23,558 bases of DNA from Bacteroidales bacterium UBA3808. GTDB lineage: Bacteria; Bacteroidota; Bacteroidia; Bacteroidales; Paludibacteraceae. Below are positions 7,750-14,724 of this stretch, one piece after another (the first letter of the stretch is position 1; every line of letters begins with the position of its first letter). Where the stretch lies: NCBI GenBank assembly GCA_002369075.1, contig DFEG01000046.1:1-23558 (forward strand), given 5' to 3'. The translations under genes and the position numbers were made by a program. Below the pieces are notes generated by a model. The model had not been told where the DNA came from and searched no databases. It worked only from the letters and a program-made list of their open reading frames with translations.

Positions 7750-9642
7750 ATGAAAAAGATATATTTCATTCTTGGGGTATGTAGTGCTGTTTTGCTCTCT
7801 ACAGGAGTGGCAGCGCAAAATACGTTTAATGTAGCAGCCATGAATGTGGATGGACTGCCAACCAGCATTTTAGGCATCAACCTCAATCCGGATGGACACG
7901 GCTCAGAGGGTTCATTGGCAATTTCCCAGAAATTAGCCACGATGGGATACGACATCATCGGTGTGAGCGAGAATTTCAACTACAACTCGGAGCTCATGCA
8001 ATATATGGGTGAGTATAGTTGCGGTACCTACCGCGGCGGTATAACAACGGGTAACTTCCAAGCGAATATATCGTTCGATACGGACGGTCTGAACTTGCTC
8101 TGGAAAACGAATGGTTTTCATGCCTACAACGAGCGCATAATCGGTTGGAATCAGAAGAACGGTAAGTTTCAAGACGGCGCCGATGAACTGATAGACAAGG
8201 GTTTCCGGTTCTATCAGGTGACTATCAACGACTCCGTGACGATCGATCTCTACATAGTACATATGGATGCAGAGTGTACCGATGCGGACCTCGCCGCCCG
8301 CTGGAGTCAGTGGAGTCAGTTAGCGAGCATGATCCTGTCGTCCAATAACGGTAATCCCATCATCGTAATGGGTGATACGAACAGCCGCTATACACGTGAT
8401 CGGATCATCGAGAATTTCTTTGATCCGTTGGAGGCAGATGGTCGTTTTAGTGTCACCGATGCGTGGATAGAGCATGAGCGTGACGGTGTATTCCCCGCGT
8501 TCGGAGACAATGCGCTGATGGTGGGAGAGTTAGGATTCCAGAAAGGCGAAGTGGTGGACAAAGTGATCTATATCAATAACATCTCCAGCATCTATACCCT
8601 CTCTGCCAACTATTATCGGCAGGATACAACGTTTGTGAGCGAGGACAACGTACCGCTGGCAGACCACTGGCCTGTCGTGGTGGAGTTTACCTACGAGAAG
8701 CGCAGTTATGAACCGGGTACGTATAACACCAACGCAGCTCGTATCAACTGGGTGGGCGAGAACCCCACCGCCGGCGGACGATACTATATCTACCATCCGC
8801 AGAATAATATCTTCTTAGGTACGGACGATAACCAGCTTGAGGCGGTAACCGAACCGCTGTTCACGTGGGTGATGACGCCGGTTAGCTGGAGCGGCAATGA
8901 CTGTACGATGAAAATGTTCTCCGGTGCGTACTATTTTAATTTGGCAAAATCCGGTGCGTTCGGTTCTTCGGCTACTCCGACGCTTTCGGTAACGGAGCAG
9001 ACTATAGAGTTGTGCCCGACATGGAATGACTATCAGAACCGGAATGCATATAAGATCTTCCGTAAGGCGGATCCGACGCGCTATCTGAATCACGGTGGTG
9101 AAGGTTTCAGCGCCGCTAAAAGTGCCAGTGGTTGGAATGACTGGCTCTTCATCTCCGTGGAGCAGTTCCGTGACTCGATGCGTACGTATGCACAATGGGA
9201 GCGCACTATCTGCTCCAACGAAGCGATGACCGAGTCGCCTTTCGTAGGCTTGAACGCGGAGGGTACCTATACCGGCACGATCGTCAACCATTTAGGGTAT
9301 GATTCCGTAGTGACGTTGACTTTGCACGTATTGCCCGCCTATGAGTTCCATGAGAGCCATACGATCGCTGTGGGTGATTCGGTTCTCTTCCGCGGTACTA
9401 AGTTCCACGCCACCACGGCCGGTACATTCCATCTGGAGGATCCGTACCATTCGGAGCACGACTGTGACAGCATTTACTACGCTACCATTACCGTAGAAGA
9501 AAAGATCACAACGGACATACAAAACTTCTCTACGGGAACGCAGAGAAGTGAGATTATCCTTCACAAAGGTCATCTGTACATCCGTCGGGAGAATGTCTTG
9601 TTCGATCTGACAGGACGCTGTGTAGGGGCATTAAACGATTGA
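7750..9642 (+). CDS. Secreted endonuclease/exonuclease/phosphatase-fold phosphodiesterase with sorting-like tail
   Basis: 630 residues from ATG 7750 (an in-frame TTG at 7732 is less likely, since MKKIYFILGVCSAVLLSTGV begins a good signal peptide ending AAQ). Residues 24-315 have the ordered motifs of the metal-dependent EEP fold: N32 in AAMNVDGLP, E74 in GVSENF, H171 in LYIVHMDA, D209 and N211 in VMGDTN, and D305-H306 in LADHWPVVVEF. All key catalytic positions are present, so it should be active. Family members include sphingomyelinases, DNases and inositol phosphatases; the substrate cannot be told from sequence. Residues about 320-600 are beta-rich accessory regions, including a lectin-like stretch (YYIYHPQNNIFLG) and a repeat-type beta module. 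The end, EIILHKGHLYIRRENVLFD..., aligns with the tail of the 1393 protein. It lies 40 bases after the Cys-rich gene with no recognisable promoter between. Confidence 0.85.
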   Translation: MKKIYFILGVCSAVLLSTGVAAQNTFNVAAMNVDGLPTSILGINLNPDGHGSEGSLAISQKLATMGYDIIGVSENFNYNSELMQYMGEYSCGTYRGGITTGNFQANISFDTDGLNLLWKTNGFHAYNERIIGWNQKNGKFQDGADELIDKGFRFYQVTINDSVTIDLYIVHMDAECTDADLAARWSQWSQLASMILSSNNGNPIIVMGDTNSRYTRDRIIENFFDPLEADGRFSVTDAWIEHERDGVFPAFGDNALMVGELGFQKGEVVDKVIYINNISSIYTLSANYYRQDTTFVSEDNVPLADHWPVVVEFTYEKRSYEPGTYNTNAARINWVGENPTAGGRYYIYHPQNNIFLGTDDNQLEAVTEPLFTWVMTPVSWSGNDCTMKMFSGAYYFNLAKSGAFGSSATPTLSVTEQTIELCPTWNDYQNRNAYKIFRKADPTRYLNHGGEGFSAAKSASGWNDWLFISVEQFRDSMRTYAQWERTICSNEAMTESPFVGLNAEGTYTGTIVNHLGYDSVVTLTLHVLPAYEFHESHTIAVGDSVLFRGTKFHATTAGTFHLEDPYHSEHDCDSIYYATITVEEKITTDIQNFSTGTQRSEIILHKGHLYIRRENVLFDLTGRCVGALND

Positions 9643-9656
9643 TGCCTGTTTTATTT
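9627..9656 (+). terminator. Weak putative terminator between convergent genes
   Basis: GGCAT (9627-9631) can pair with ATGCC (9642-9646), loop of 10 bases, followed by TGTTTTATTT. The stem is only 5-6 bp and overlaps the stop codon of the phosphodiesterase gene. The two convergent genes are just 8 bases apart, so any terminator must overlap coding sequence. Confidence 0.3.
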
Positions 9657-10922
9657 GAGGTGCTTTGCCCAACGGCGAAGATAAGCATACCACTCCTCGG
9701 CAGTTCGTGCCACGGGGTGGTTTTCTTTGGTCGCTCCGACTACTGTCAGGTAGAAATGGGCTACGCGTTCGGCAACCAGATCGCGATGGTCAATACCACT
9801 CCGCTTAATTGACGGGCGACTGGTGCCTCCGCTCTCCCCATCGCAAACACTTTGTTGGTTTACGCTGGGGACCCATAGATTGAGCAGGCAGAGGTTGTTC
9901 TGCTTGTCGCGGACGAGGGCGCCGGCGTACTCTTTGGGGATAAAGACGGCGAGGCCGACAGTCTCCTTGGCGTACTTGGCGGAGTCGTTGACAGGCCAGT
10001 CCGTGCCCCAGGAAGCCAGCAGAACGCCGTTAGGCAATTGAAGGACAAGACCCCTCCCATCCTCCCCTATAGGGGAGGAGATAGAATTCCAATTAAAACC
10101 GGATTTTGCGGGAATGGACTGTACGCCGGTGCAGAGGGCTGGCCCCTCCTGACCTCCCCTGAAGGGGAGGGAGTCTCCGAGAGAAGAGCAGAAGACATCG
10201 CACCGCATGTCGCGGTGACCGGATTTTAATGTGTATTGAACGGACATGTCAAGACCCCTCCCGTCTTCCCCTGAAAGGGAGGAGATGGGTTGCCAGCCTT
10301 TGACGGCGACCTCGATGGTGGCGGAGTGGCGGGTTCGGCGGACAATGCGCTGGGTGCGGGAGGCGATGTTCTCGATATGAACCTGTTTCTTGCCGTTCCA
10401 GAACTTGACAGAGCCGACGCCTACCGTACCGCCTACGCGGAGAATGTCATCGCCGTAGCCGGCAGCCAGCAGGCTGTCATTGGGGTACCAGTGGCTCTCC
10501 GCCAGTTCGAGCTGCGGCGTGCGCTTGCAGTAGAGGTCGATGGTCTGTTTCTTGTCGAAATAGATGCGGTACGCCATGAGTTCGGACTCCACAGCTACAC
10601 CATGGTGGTGGAAAGCGTAATAAGACCCCCTCTCTCCACAAGACCCCCTCTCTCCCCCTAAAGGGGGAAGAAAATGATCGGTAGCTTCTGTGACGGGGTA
10701 GCAGTGGCGGGTCTTGCCCTCGGCGTGGATAACCGTGTAACCCGGGCGGAGACTATCCGCCGGAGTACCGATTTTCCAGAATGAGGTTGCTACCCGCGGG
10801 GCGCAACCCGCGAGTAGTAAGACCACTACGTTCAAAGTCAAAAGACCGCTTGCACTCAAAGAAGAAAGAGTCTTTTGTCTTTTGTCTTTCGACTTTATAC
10901 TATTATTTATTAATCGTGACAT
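9651..10922 (-). CDS. DUF4861-family lipoprotein, interrupted in frame by palindromic repeats
   Basis: 423 residues. The lipobox LLLAGC places the lipidated Cys at residue 40, so it is probably an envelope lipoprotein. The body (SFWKIGTPADSLRPGYTVIHAEGKTRHCYPV, AFHHHGVAVESELMAYRIYFD, LQLPNGVLLASWGTDWPVND, EEWYAYLRRWAKHLK at the end) matches my recollection of DUF4861, a family found beside pectin- and uronate-degrading enzymes; here it follows a GH28 gene. Four short Gly/Glu/Arg-rich peptides (about residues 84-100, 213-224, 250-260, 280-292; for example SSPIGEDGRGL and SSLSGEDGRGL) are encoded by palindromic repeat copies, apparently inserted in loops without breaking the frame. Residues about 356-373 may be a fifth insert of another kind. 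The ATG at 10922 overlaps the GH28 gene by 20 bases and gives an unusually long basic n-region partly encoded by a 7-mer array; a TTG or GTG start nearer the hydrophobic segment is possible. Confidence 0.75.
   Translation of the reverse strand: MSRLINNSIKSKDKRQKTLSSLSASGLLTLNVVVLLLAGCAPRVATSFWKIGTPADSLRPGYTVIHAEGKTRHCYPVTEATDHFLPPLGGERGSCGERGSYYAFHHHGVAVESELMAYRIYFDKKQTIDLYCKRTPQLELAESHWYPNDSLLAAGYGDDILRVGGTVGVGSVKFWNGKKQVHIENIASRTQRIVRRTRHSATIEVAVKGWQPISSLSGEDGRGLDMSVQYTLKSGHRDMRCDVFCSSLGDSLPFRGGQEGPALCTGVQSIPAKSGFNWNSISSPIGEDGRGLVLQLPNGVLLASWGTDWPVNDSAKYAKETVGLAVFIPKEYAGALVRDKQNNLCLLNLWVPSVNQQSVCDGESGGTSRPSIKRSGIDHRDLVAERVAHFYLTVVGATKENHPVARTAEEWYAYLRRWAKHLK
10047..10081 (+). repeat. CCCCT palindromic repeat, copy A (intragenic)
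   Basis: AAGACCCCTCCCATC leads into the perfect 18-base palindrome CCTCCCCTATAGGGGAGG (10061-10078). On the coding strand it encodes SSPIGEDGRGL within the DUF4861 lipoprotein. Confidence 0.8.
10143..10173 (+). repeat. CCCCT palindromic repeat, copy B (intragenic)
   Basis: CCCCTCCTGA then CCTCCCCT-GA-AGGGGAGG (10153-10170), a perfect 8-bp stem. The AAGA leader has diverged. It is read in a different frame from copies A and C, giving SLPFRGGQEGPA in the DUF4861 protein. Confidence 0.75.
10251..10284 (+). repeat. CCCCT palindromic repeat, copy C (intragenic)
   Basis: AAGACCCCTCCCGTC then TCCCCT-GA-AAGGGA, with one stem mismatch. Same orientation and same reading frame as copy A, giving the near-identical peptide SSLSGEDGRGL. 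Confidence 0.75.
10622..10670 (+). repeat. CCCCT palindromic repeat, copy D with duplicated leader (intragenic)
   Basis: The leader AAGACCCCCTCTCTCC occurs at 10622 and again at 10640 (18-base period, six codons). The second copy runs into TCCCCCT-AA-AGGGGGA (10653-10668). The doubled leader yields GERGSC/GERGSY in the protein. The partial duplication suggests slippage or a second insertion into the first. Confidence 0.8.
10871..10891 (-). repeat. 7-mer array at the GH28/DUF4861 junction
   Basis: Plus-strand units TCTTTTG, TCTTTTG, TCTTTCG in perfect 7-base phase, followed by ACTTTA. It encodes part of the long basic N-terminus of the DUF4861 lipoprotein (KSKDKRQK), just after the GH28 stop codon. 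Confidence 0.7.
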
Positions 10923-12456
10923 TCTCTACGGTCGGGGCGAGGGAGAAGGCTTCGCCTTTCTCGGCATGGATATTCACATTGTCGATCACCAGCCCGTTGG
11001 TCTGGCGGAAGAGGGCACCCTCGGTAGCGCTCATGGTGACATTGCGGAGGGTGACGTTCTGAATCTTCATCTCCGGCAGGCCGTTGAAATAGATGGCGCG
11101 TTTGAGGTTGGCACCCTTCACGTTCTCAATGACGATATTGCGGAACGCAGGCGTCTCCTCGCTGACAGCGGGCGCCTCTGCGTTCATGCGCGCAGCCAGT
11201 TCCTTCTCCGTCTCCTCGCCGGCACCCTTGCCGCCGTAGAAGAGGTCGAAGAGCAGACCCTCGTTGGGGATATTGACCATGTTGACGCCGTTGATGTAGA
11301 TGTTCTCCACCACGCCGCCGCGTCCGCGGGTCGATTTGAAGCGCAGACCGACATCGGTGCCGATATAGAGGTTGTTGCGGACCTCCACGTTCTTGATGCC
11401 GCCGGACATCTCCGAACCGCATACGAAACCGCCGTGACCGTGATAAACGACGCAGTCATCGACTACCACGTTCTCGGTGGGGATACCGCGGTCGCGGCCG
11501 GGTTTGTCCTTACCGGATTTCATGCAGATAGCATCGTCGCCTACGTCGAACGAGCAGCGGCTGATCACTACGTTCTTGCAGGACTCGATATCCACGCCGT
11601 CGCCGTTCTGGCTGTACCAGGGGTTACGGACATTGAGGTCGCGCAGGATGAGGTTCTCGCAGCACATGGGGTGGAGGTTCCACGCCGGGCTGTTCTCGAA
11701 GGTCACACCCTCGAGGAGGATGTTCTTACAGCCCACGAAATGGAGCATAACCGGGCGGAGGAAGGACTTAACGACCTGCCAGAGGGAGTCGTCTGTGATG
11801 ACGGGCACGTTCTGGTCCACGCAATAGGATTGCGCAAGTAGCGAAGCGGAGTCCGGATACCAGATATCTTTCTCGGTGACGATACCGCCTTTCTCCTTGA
11901 GGTGTTTCTTCCACTGGGTGGGAGCTACTTTGTTCTTCTTGAGCGGTCTCCACCAGTCGCCGTTGCCGTTGAAGGTACCATGACCGGTGATGGCGATGTT
12001 CTCTGCGTCGAGGGCGTTGAGCGGGGAGGTGCAGCGCTTGGTCGGGATACCCTCGAACCACTCGTCGTAGATCTCGTATAGGTCGAGGTCGTGGGAGAAG
12101 ACCACAAAGGAGTTCGGCTCGGTGTAGAGACGGACATTCGATTTGAGGGTGATAGGTCCGGTGGTGTAGATACCCTCGGGGATGATGACGGTACCTCCGC
12201 CGGCAGCGGTGCAAGCGTCAATAGCGCCCTGGATAGCCTCGGTAGCGAGGGCTACGCCGGTGTTGTCCGCTCCGTAGTCCAGCACGTTGAAGGTGCGGTC
12301 CGGGAAAGAGGGTACCGATACTTTCGGCATCTCGAAGGAAGCCGACTTGGTGAGGGCGTCGATGTCCTTCCGCTTCGTGGTTTGGTACTCGGGGGCTGTA
12401 GAACAAGCACCCAGGATGGCTGCGGCAAGCAGCAAGAGAGAAAATTTCTTCTTCAT
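10903..12456 (-). CDS. GH28 polygalacturonase-type pectinase lipoprotein
   Basis: 517 residues. MKKKFSLLLLAAAILGAC is a lipoprotein signal (Cys18), so the enzyme is probably anchored in the outer membrane or periplasm. The fold is a right-handed beta-helix starting after FNVLDYGADNTG (56-66), the usual GH28 opening. The four family blocks are present in order: NGD at 284-286 (NGDGVDIES), GDD at 306-308 (GDDAICMKSG), GHG at 340-342 (HGHGGFVCGSE) and RFK at 372-374. The catalytic Asp and His residues are therefore intact. GH28 enzymes hydrolyse alpha-1,4-linked galacturonic acid in pectin or rhamnogalacturonan; endo/exo mode cannot be told. Its ATG overlaps the truA stop (ATGA), an unusual coupling to a tRNA-modification gene, and the DUF4861 gene follows with a 20-base overlap. 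No SusC/SusD pair is present. Confidence 0.92.
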   Translation of the reverse strand: MKKKFSLLLLAAAILGACSTAPEYQTTKRKDIDALTKSASFEMPKVSVPSFPDRTFNVLDYGADNTGVALATEAIQGAIDACTAAGGGTVIIPEGIYTTGPITLKSNVRLYTEPNSFVVFSHDLDLYEIYDEWFEGIPTKRCTSPLNALDAENIAITGHGTFNGNGDWWRPLKKNKVAPTQWKKHLKEKGGIVTEKDIWYPDSASLLAQSYCVDQNVPVITDDSLWQVVKSFLRPVMLHFVGCKNILLEGVTFENSPAWNLHPMCCENLILRDLNVRNPWYSQNGDGVDIESCKNVVISRCSFDVGDDAICMKSGKDKPGRDRGIPTENVVVDDCVVYHGHGGFVCGSEMSGGIKNVEVRNNLYIGTDVGLRFKSTRGRGGVVENIYINGVNMVNIPNEGLLFDLFYGGKGAGEETEKELAARMNAEAPAVSEETPAFRNIVIENVKGANLKRAIYFNGLPEMKIQNVTLRNVTMSATEGALFRQTNGLVIDNVNIHAEKGEAFSLAPTVENVTINK

Positions 12457-13226
12457 GGTTGATAAATGTTATTAGGATAAATGATGTTTACTAATGAAAG
12501 CCCTTCAGCGGGTGCTGAATGGCCTGCGCGGCAGCGGTCTTTGGCGGCAATGATGTCCGCGAACTGCTGTGTGGTCATGCGTCTCTTGCCGATCTCAAAG
12601 AGGGTGCCGACAATGGCTCTGACCATATTTCTAAGGAACCGGTCGGCGGAGATGACGAAGTACGCTTCGGTCTCATTGACGCGGACCCACCGCGCCTCGC
12701 GCACATCGCAGAGGGTGGTCTTGACATCCGTGTGGGTGCGGCAGAAAGAGGCGAAATCCTGCCTCCCAAGCAGCAGCGCAGCGGCTTCGTTCATCGCCTC
12801 GAAATCCAGTCCGGGAGCCACGCGCGCGTGGTTAATATATAGGAAGGGATCCTTCCGGGTGGTGATGCGGTAGTAGTAGGTACGTTCGGTGGCGTCGAAC
12901 CGCGCATGGGCATCGTCCGTTACGGGACGGATGTCGCGGACGGCGATCTCGGGCGGCAGGAGGTTATTGAGCCGCGCTCCGAGATTGGCAGGCAGGGCAT
13001 GAGGCACATTGAAATGCGCTACCATCGCTTCGGCATGCACGCCTGCGTCAGTCCGTCCGGCGAAGGTGAGAGGCACCGGAAAACGGAGAATGGTAGCGAA
13101 AGCGGCTTCCATCTCTGCCTGCACCGTGTTTCCGTTCGGCTGCGTCTGCGAGCCGTGGAAAGGCGTGCCGTTGTATGCAAAAGTTATGAAATACCTTTTG
13201 CTATTTACCATTTGCTCATTTACCAT
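12453..13226 (-). CDS. truA: tRNA pseudouridine synthase A
   Basis: 257 residues from ATG 13226. The catalytic Asp is D60 in FAGRTDAGVHA; the C-terminal FLRNMVRAIVGTLFEIGKRR block is also typical. TruA makes pseudouridine at positions 38-40 of the tRNA anticodon arm, in the cytoplasm. The first ten residues (MVNEQMVNSK) come from a short repeat array at the gene junction; an internal ATG at 13211 gives MVNSKRYFITFAYNG, closer to the usual family start and just clear of the preceding stop, so 13211 may be the real start. It overlaps the flippase gene by 11 bases if 13226 is used. Its stop overlaps the GH28 start. Confidence 0.95.
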   Translation of the reverse strand: MVNEQMVNSKRYFITFAYNGTPFHGSQTQPNGNTVQAEMEAAFATILRFPVPLTFAGRTDAGVHAEAMVAHFNVPHALPANLGARLNNLLPPEIAVRDIRPVTDDAHARFDATERTYYYRITTRKDPFLYINHARVAPGLDFEAMNEAAALLLGRQDFASFCRTHTDVKTTLCDVREARWVRVNETEAYFVISADRFLRNMVRAIVGTLFEIGKRRMTTQQFADIIAAKDRCRAGHSAPAEGLSLVNIIYPNNIYQP

Positions 13227-13243
13227 TTTGCCATTTATTGAGC
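13202..13243 (-). repeat. Degenerate short repeat array at the flippase/truA junction
   Basis: On the coding strand ATGG or ATGA recurs about every 7-8 bases, separated by CAAA, TAAA or GCAAA. It encodes the flippase tail (QWLNKWQNGK) and then the truA N-terminus (MVNEQMVNSK), creating several candidate start codons around one stop codon. Confidence 0.6.
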
Positions 13244-14724
13244 CATTGGGCTATTTGAACGTTTATCTCCGGCGACAGCTCCGCCTTATAGGCAATCAGT
13301 ACCCCGCAGCCGGGGATGACGAGGGTGCGGAGGAGGCTGTCGGGCCATATACTCATTGACGGTGCATACATGCACCATAACCGGTTCGCTCCAAAGAGGA
13401 CGACGAGCAGCAGGAGGATATACCACCACTGCCTGTCTATGATCCGGATACGACAAAGGGCGGTCACCAACGCGACGGTCAACGCCATGTAGAGGGCGTA
13501 CGAGAGCAGATTGCTCATGGCGGCGCCCTCAATGCCGTAAAGAGGCACCAGATAGTTATTGAGCAGCAGCGCGGAGACGGTCAGCGTTAGCGACAAGAGG
13601 AGACTGAAGGCGTAGAACCGGGAGTAGTTCAGCGCCGTGAAACAGATAGTGAATGTAGCCAAAACCAATTGGCTGACACCCAGGATAAGCACTACGTTTT
13701 TCGCCGTAGCGTAGGTCACGCCGTTAGGTAGAACATGGAAGATGAGGTCGATATTGATCCACATGACGAGCAGAATAAACCCGCCGATGAGGAGCATGTT
13801 CCGCGTCACCTGCGAGATCAGATGCGAGCACTCTTCGCGGTTCCGGTCCTTGATAGCCCGCGCTAATTGAGGCGAGGCGATCGCCGACACGGAGCGGTTC
13901 GGCACAGAGACCATGACCGCCATGTAGGTAGCAATAGCAAAGATACCGGTGCTATCCAGACCCATTTTCGCGGTAACGAAGAAAGAGGAGAGGGTAGGCG
14001 CGAGAGCGGAGGTCAACGCCGATAGTAGGAGAAAACCCGTGTAGGACAGATACCGGCGGACGAGCCCTTTGTTCGCACGCAGGAACTCACGATCCGGGCG
14101 GAGGTTGATCCGGGTGAGGGATAAGAAGTATGCTATATTAATTAGAGCCGCGAGAGCGTAGTTAAGGCATATACCGATGACGAGTCCGTCCAGCGAGAGA
14201 ACACGGAAGGCGTAGAGCAGATAGAGCGTCAGCATCCCGACCCGCACAACCAGTTCGCGCACCGCACGCGGCACCACGATGTGCATGAGCACATTGCAGG
14301 TCGATTCGCAGATCGTCTGGTAGAGCATGAAAAACGCCAGCGGGAGGACGAAATAGTAGTACTCCACGAAGAGCGGCGATTTGTCGCCAAACCAGTTGCC
14401 GAGCGGTACACGGCACGCCCAATAGACGACGGCAAAGACCGTAAAGCCGATTAACGGCACCACGAGTGCCCAGAAGAAAAAACCATGGTCGTTCTCGCTG
14501 CCTTTCTCCTTAAAATAAGGGTAGAAACGGATGATAGATGCCGATGTGCCTAACTGCGCGAGCCCGATGAAGAGGGTGGCGGCATCGATAAGCACTCGCG
14601 TTAACCCGATCTCCTCAGCCGTGAGGAAACGGGTTAACACGAAGAACGTAGTGATGACACCTACGGCGATGCCGAGGTAGGTCACTATCGTACCGCGAAT
14701 CGATTGCTTAGCGATGACACCCAT
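13216..14724 (-). CDS. Polysaccharide/oligosaccharide flippase (MOP superfamily, Wzx-like)
   Basis: 502 residues, strongly hydrophobic with roughly 12-14 membrane helices. The start, IAKQSIRGTIVTYLGIAVGVITTFFVLTRFLTAEEIGLTRVL, is characteristic of lipopolysaccharide-biosynthesis flippases: helix 1, a short loop with EEIG, then helix 2. Such proteins move lipid-linked sugars across the inner membrane. No glycosyltransferases lie beside it, so its glycan is unknown. Its ATG shares one base with the stop of the upstream FKBP gene (TAATG). The last ten residues are encoded by a short repeat array. Confidence 0.85.
   Translation of the reverse strand: MGVIAKQSIRGTIVTYLGIAVGVITTFFVLTRFLTAEEIGLTRVLIDAATLFIGLAQLGTSASIIRFYPYFKEKGSENDHGFFFWALVVPLIGFTVFAVVYWACRVPLGNWFGDKSPLFVEYYYFVLPLAFFMLYQTICESTCNVLMHIVVPRAVRELVVRVGMLTLYLLYAFRVLSLDGLVIGICLNYALAALINIAYFLSLTRINLRPDREFLRANKGLVRRYLSYTGFLLLSALTSALAPTLSSFFVTAKMGLDSTGIFAIATYMAVMVSVPNRSVSAIASPQLARAIKDRNREECSHLISQVTRNMLLIGGFILLVMWINIDLIFHVLPNGVTYATAKNVVLILGVSQLVLATFTICFTALNYSRFYAFSLLLSLTLTVSALLLNNYLVPLYGIEGAAMSNLLSYALYMALTVALVTALCRIRIIDRQWWYILLLLVVLFGANRLWCMYAPSMSIWPDSLLRTLVIPGCGVLIAYKAELSPEINVQIAQWLNKWQNGK

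Noticed and set aside
9781..9844. Inverted repeat GCGATGG ... CCATCGC in the DUF4861 gene
   Set aside because: Only 7 bp with a spacer of about 48 bases. It may mark a fifth insertion but could equally be chance, so it is not listed as an element.
10047..10284. CRISPR array
   Set aside because: The palindromic copies are unevenly spaced, differ in sequence and lie within one coding frame; no cas genes are nearby.
10882..11841. 319-residue open frame on the plus strand opposite the GH28 gene
   Set aside because: It is antisense to a GH28 gene with all four family blocks, is rich in His/Asp/Val/Ala as expected of a shadow frame, and has no recognisable motif or promoter.
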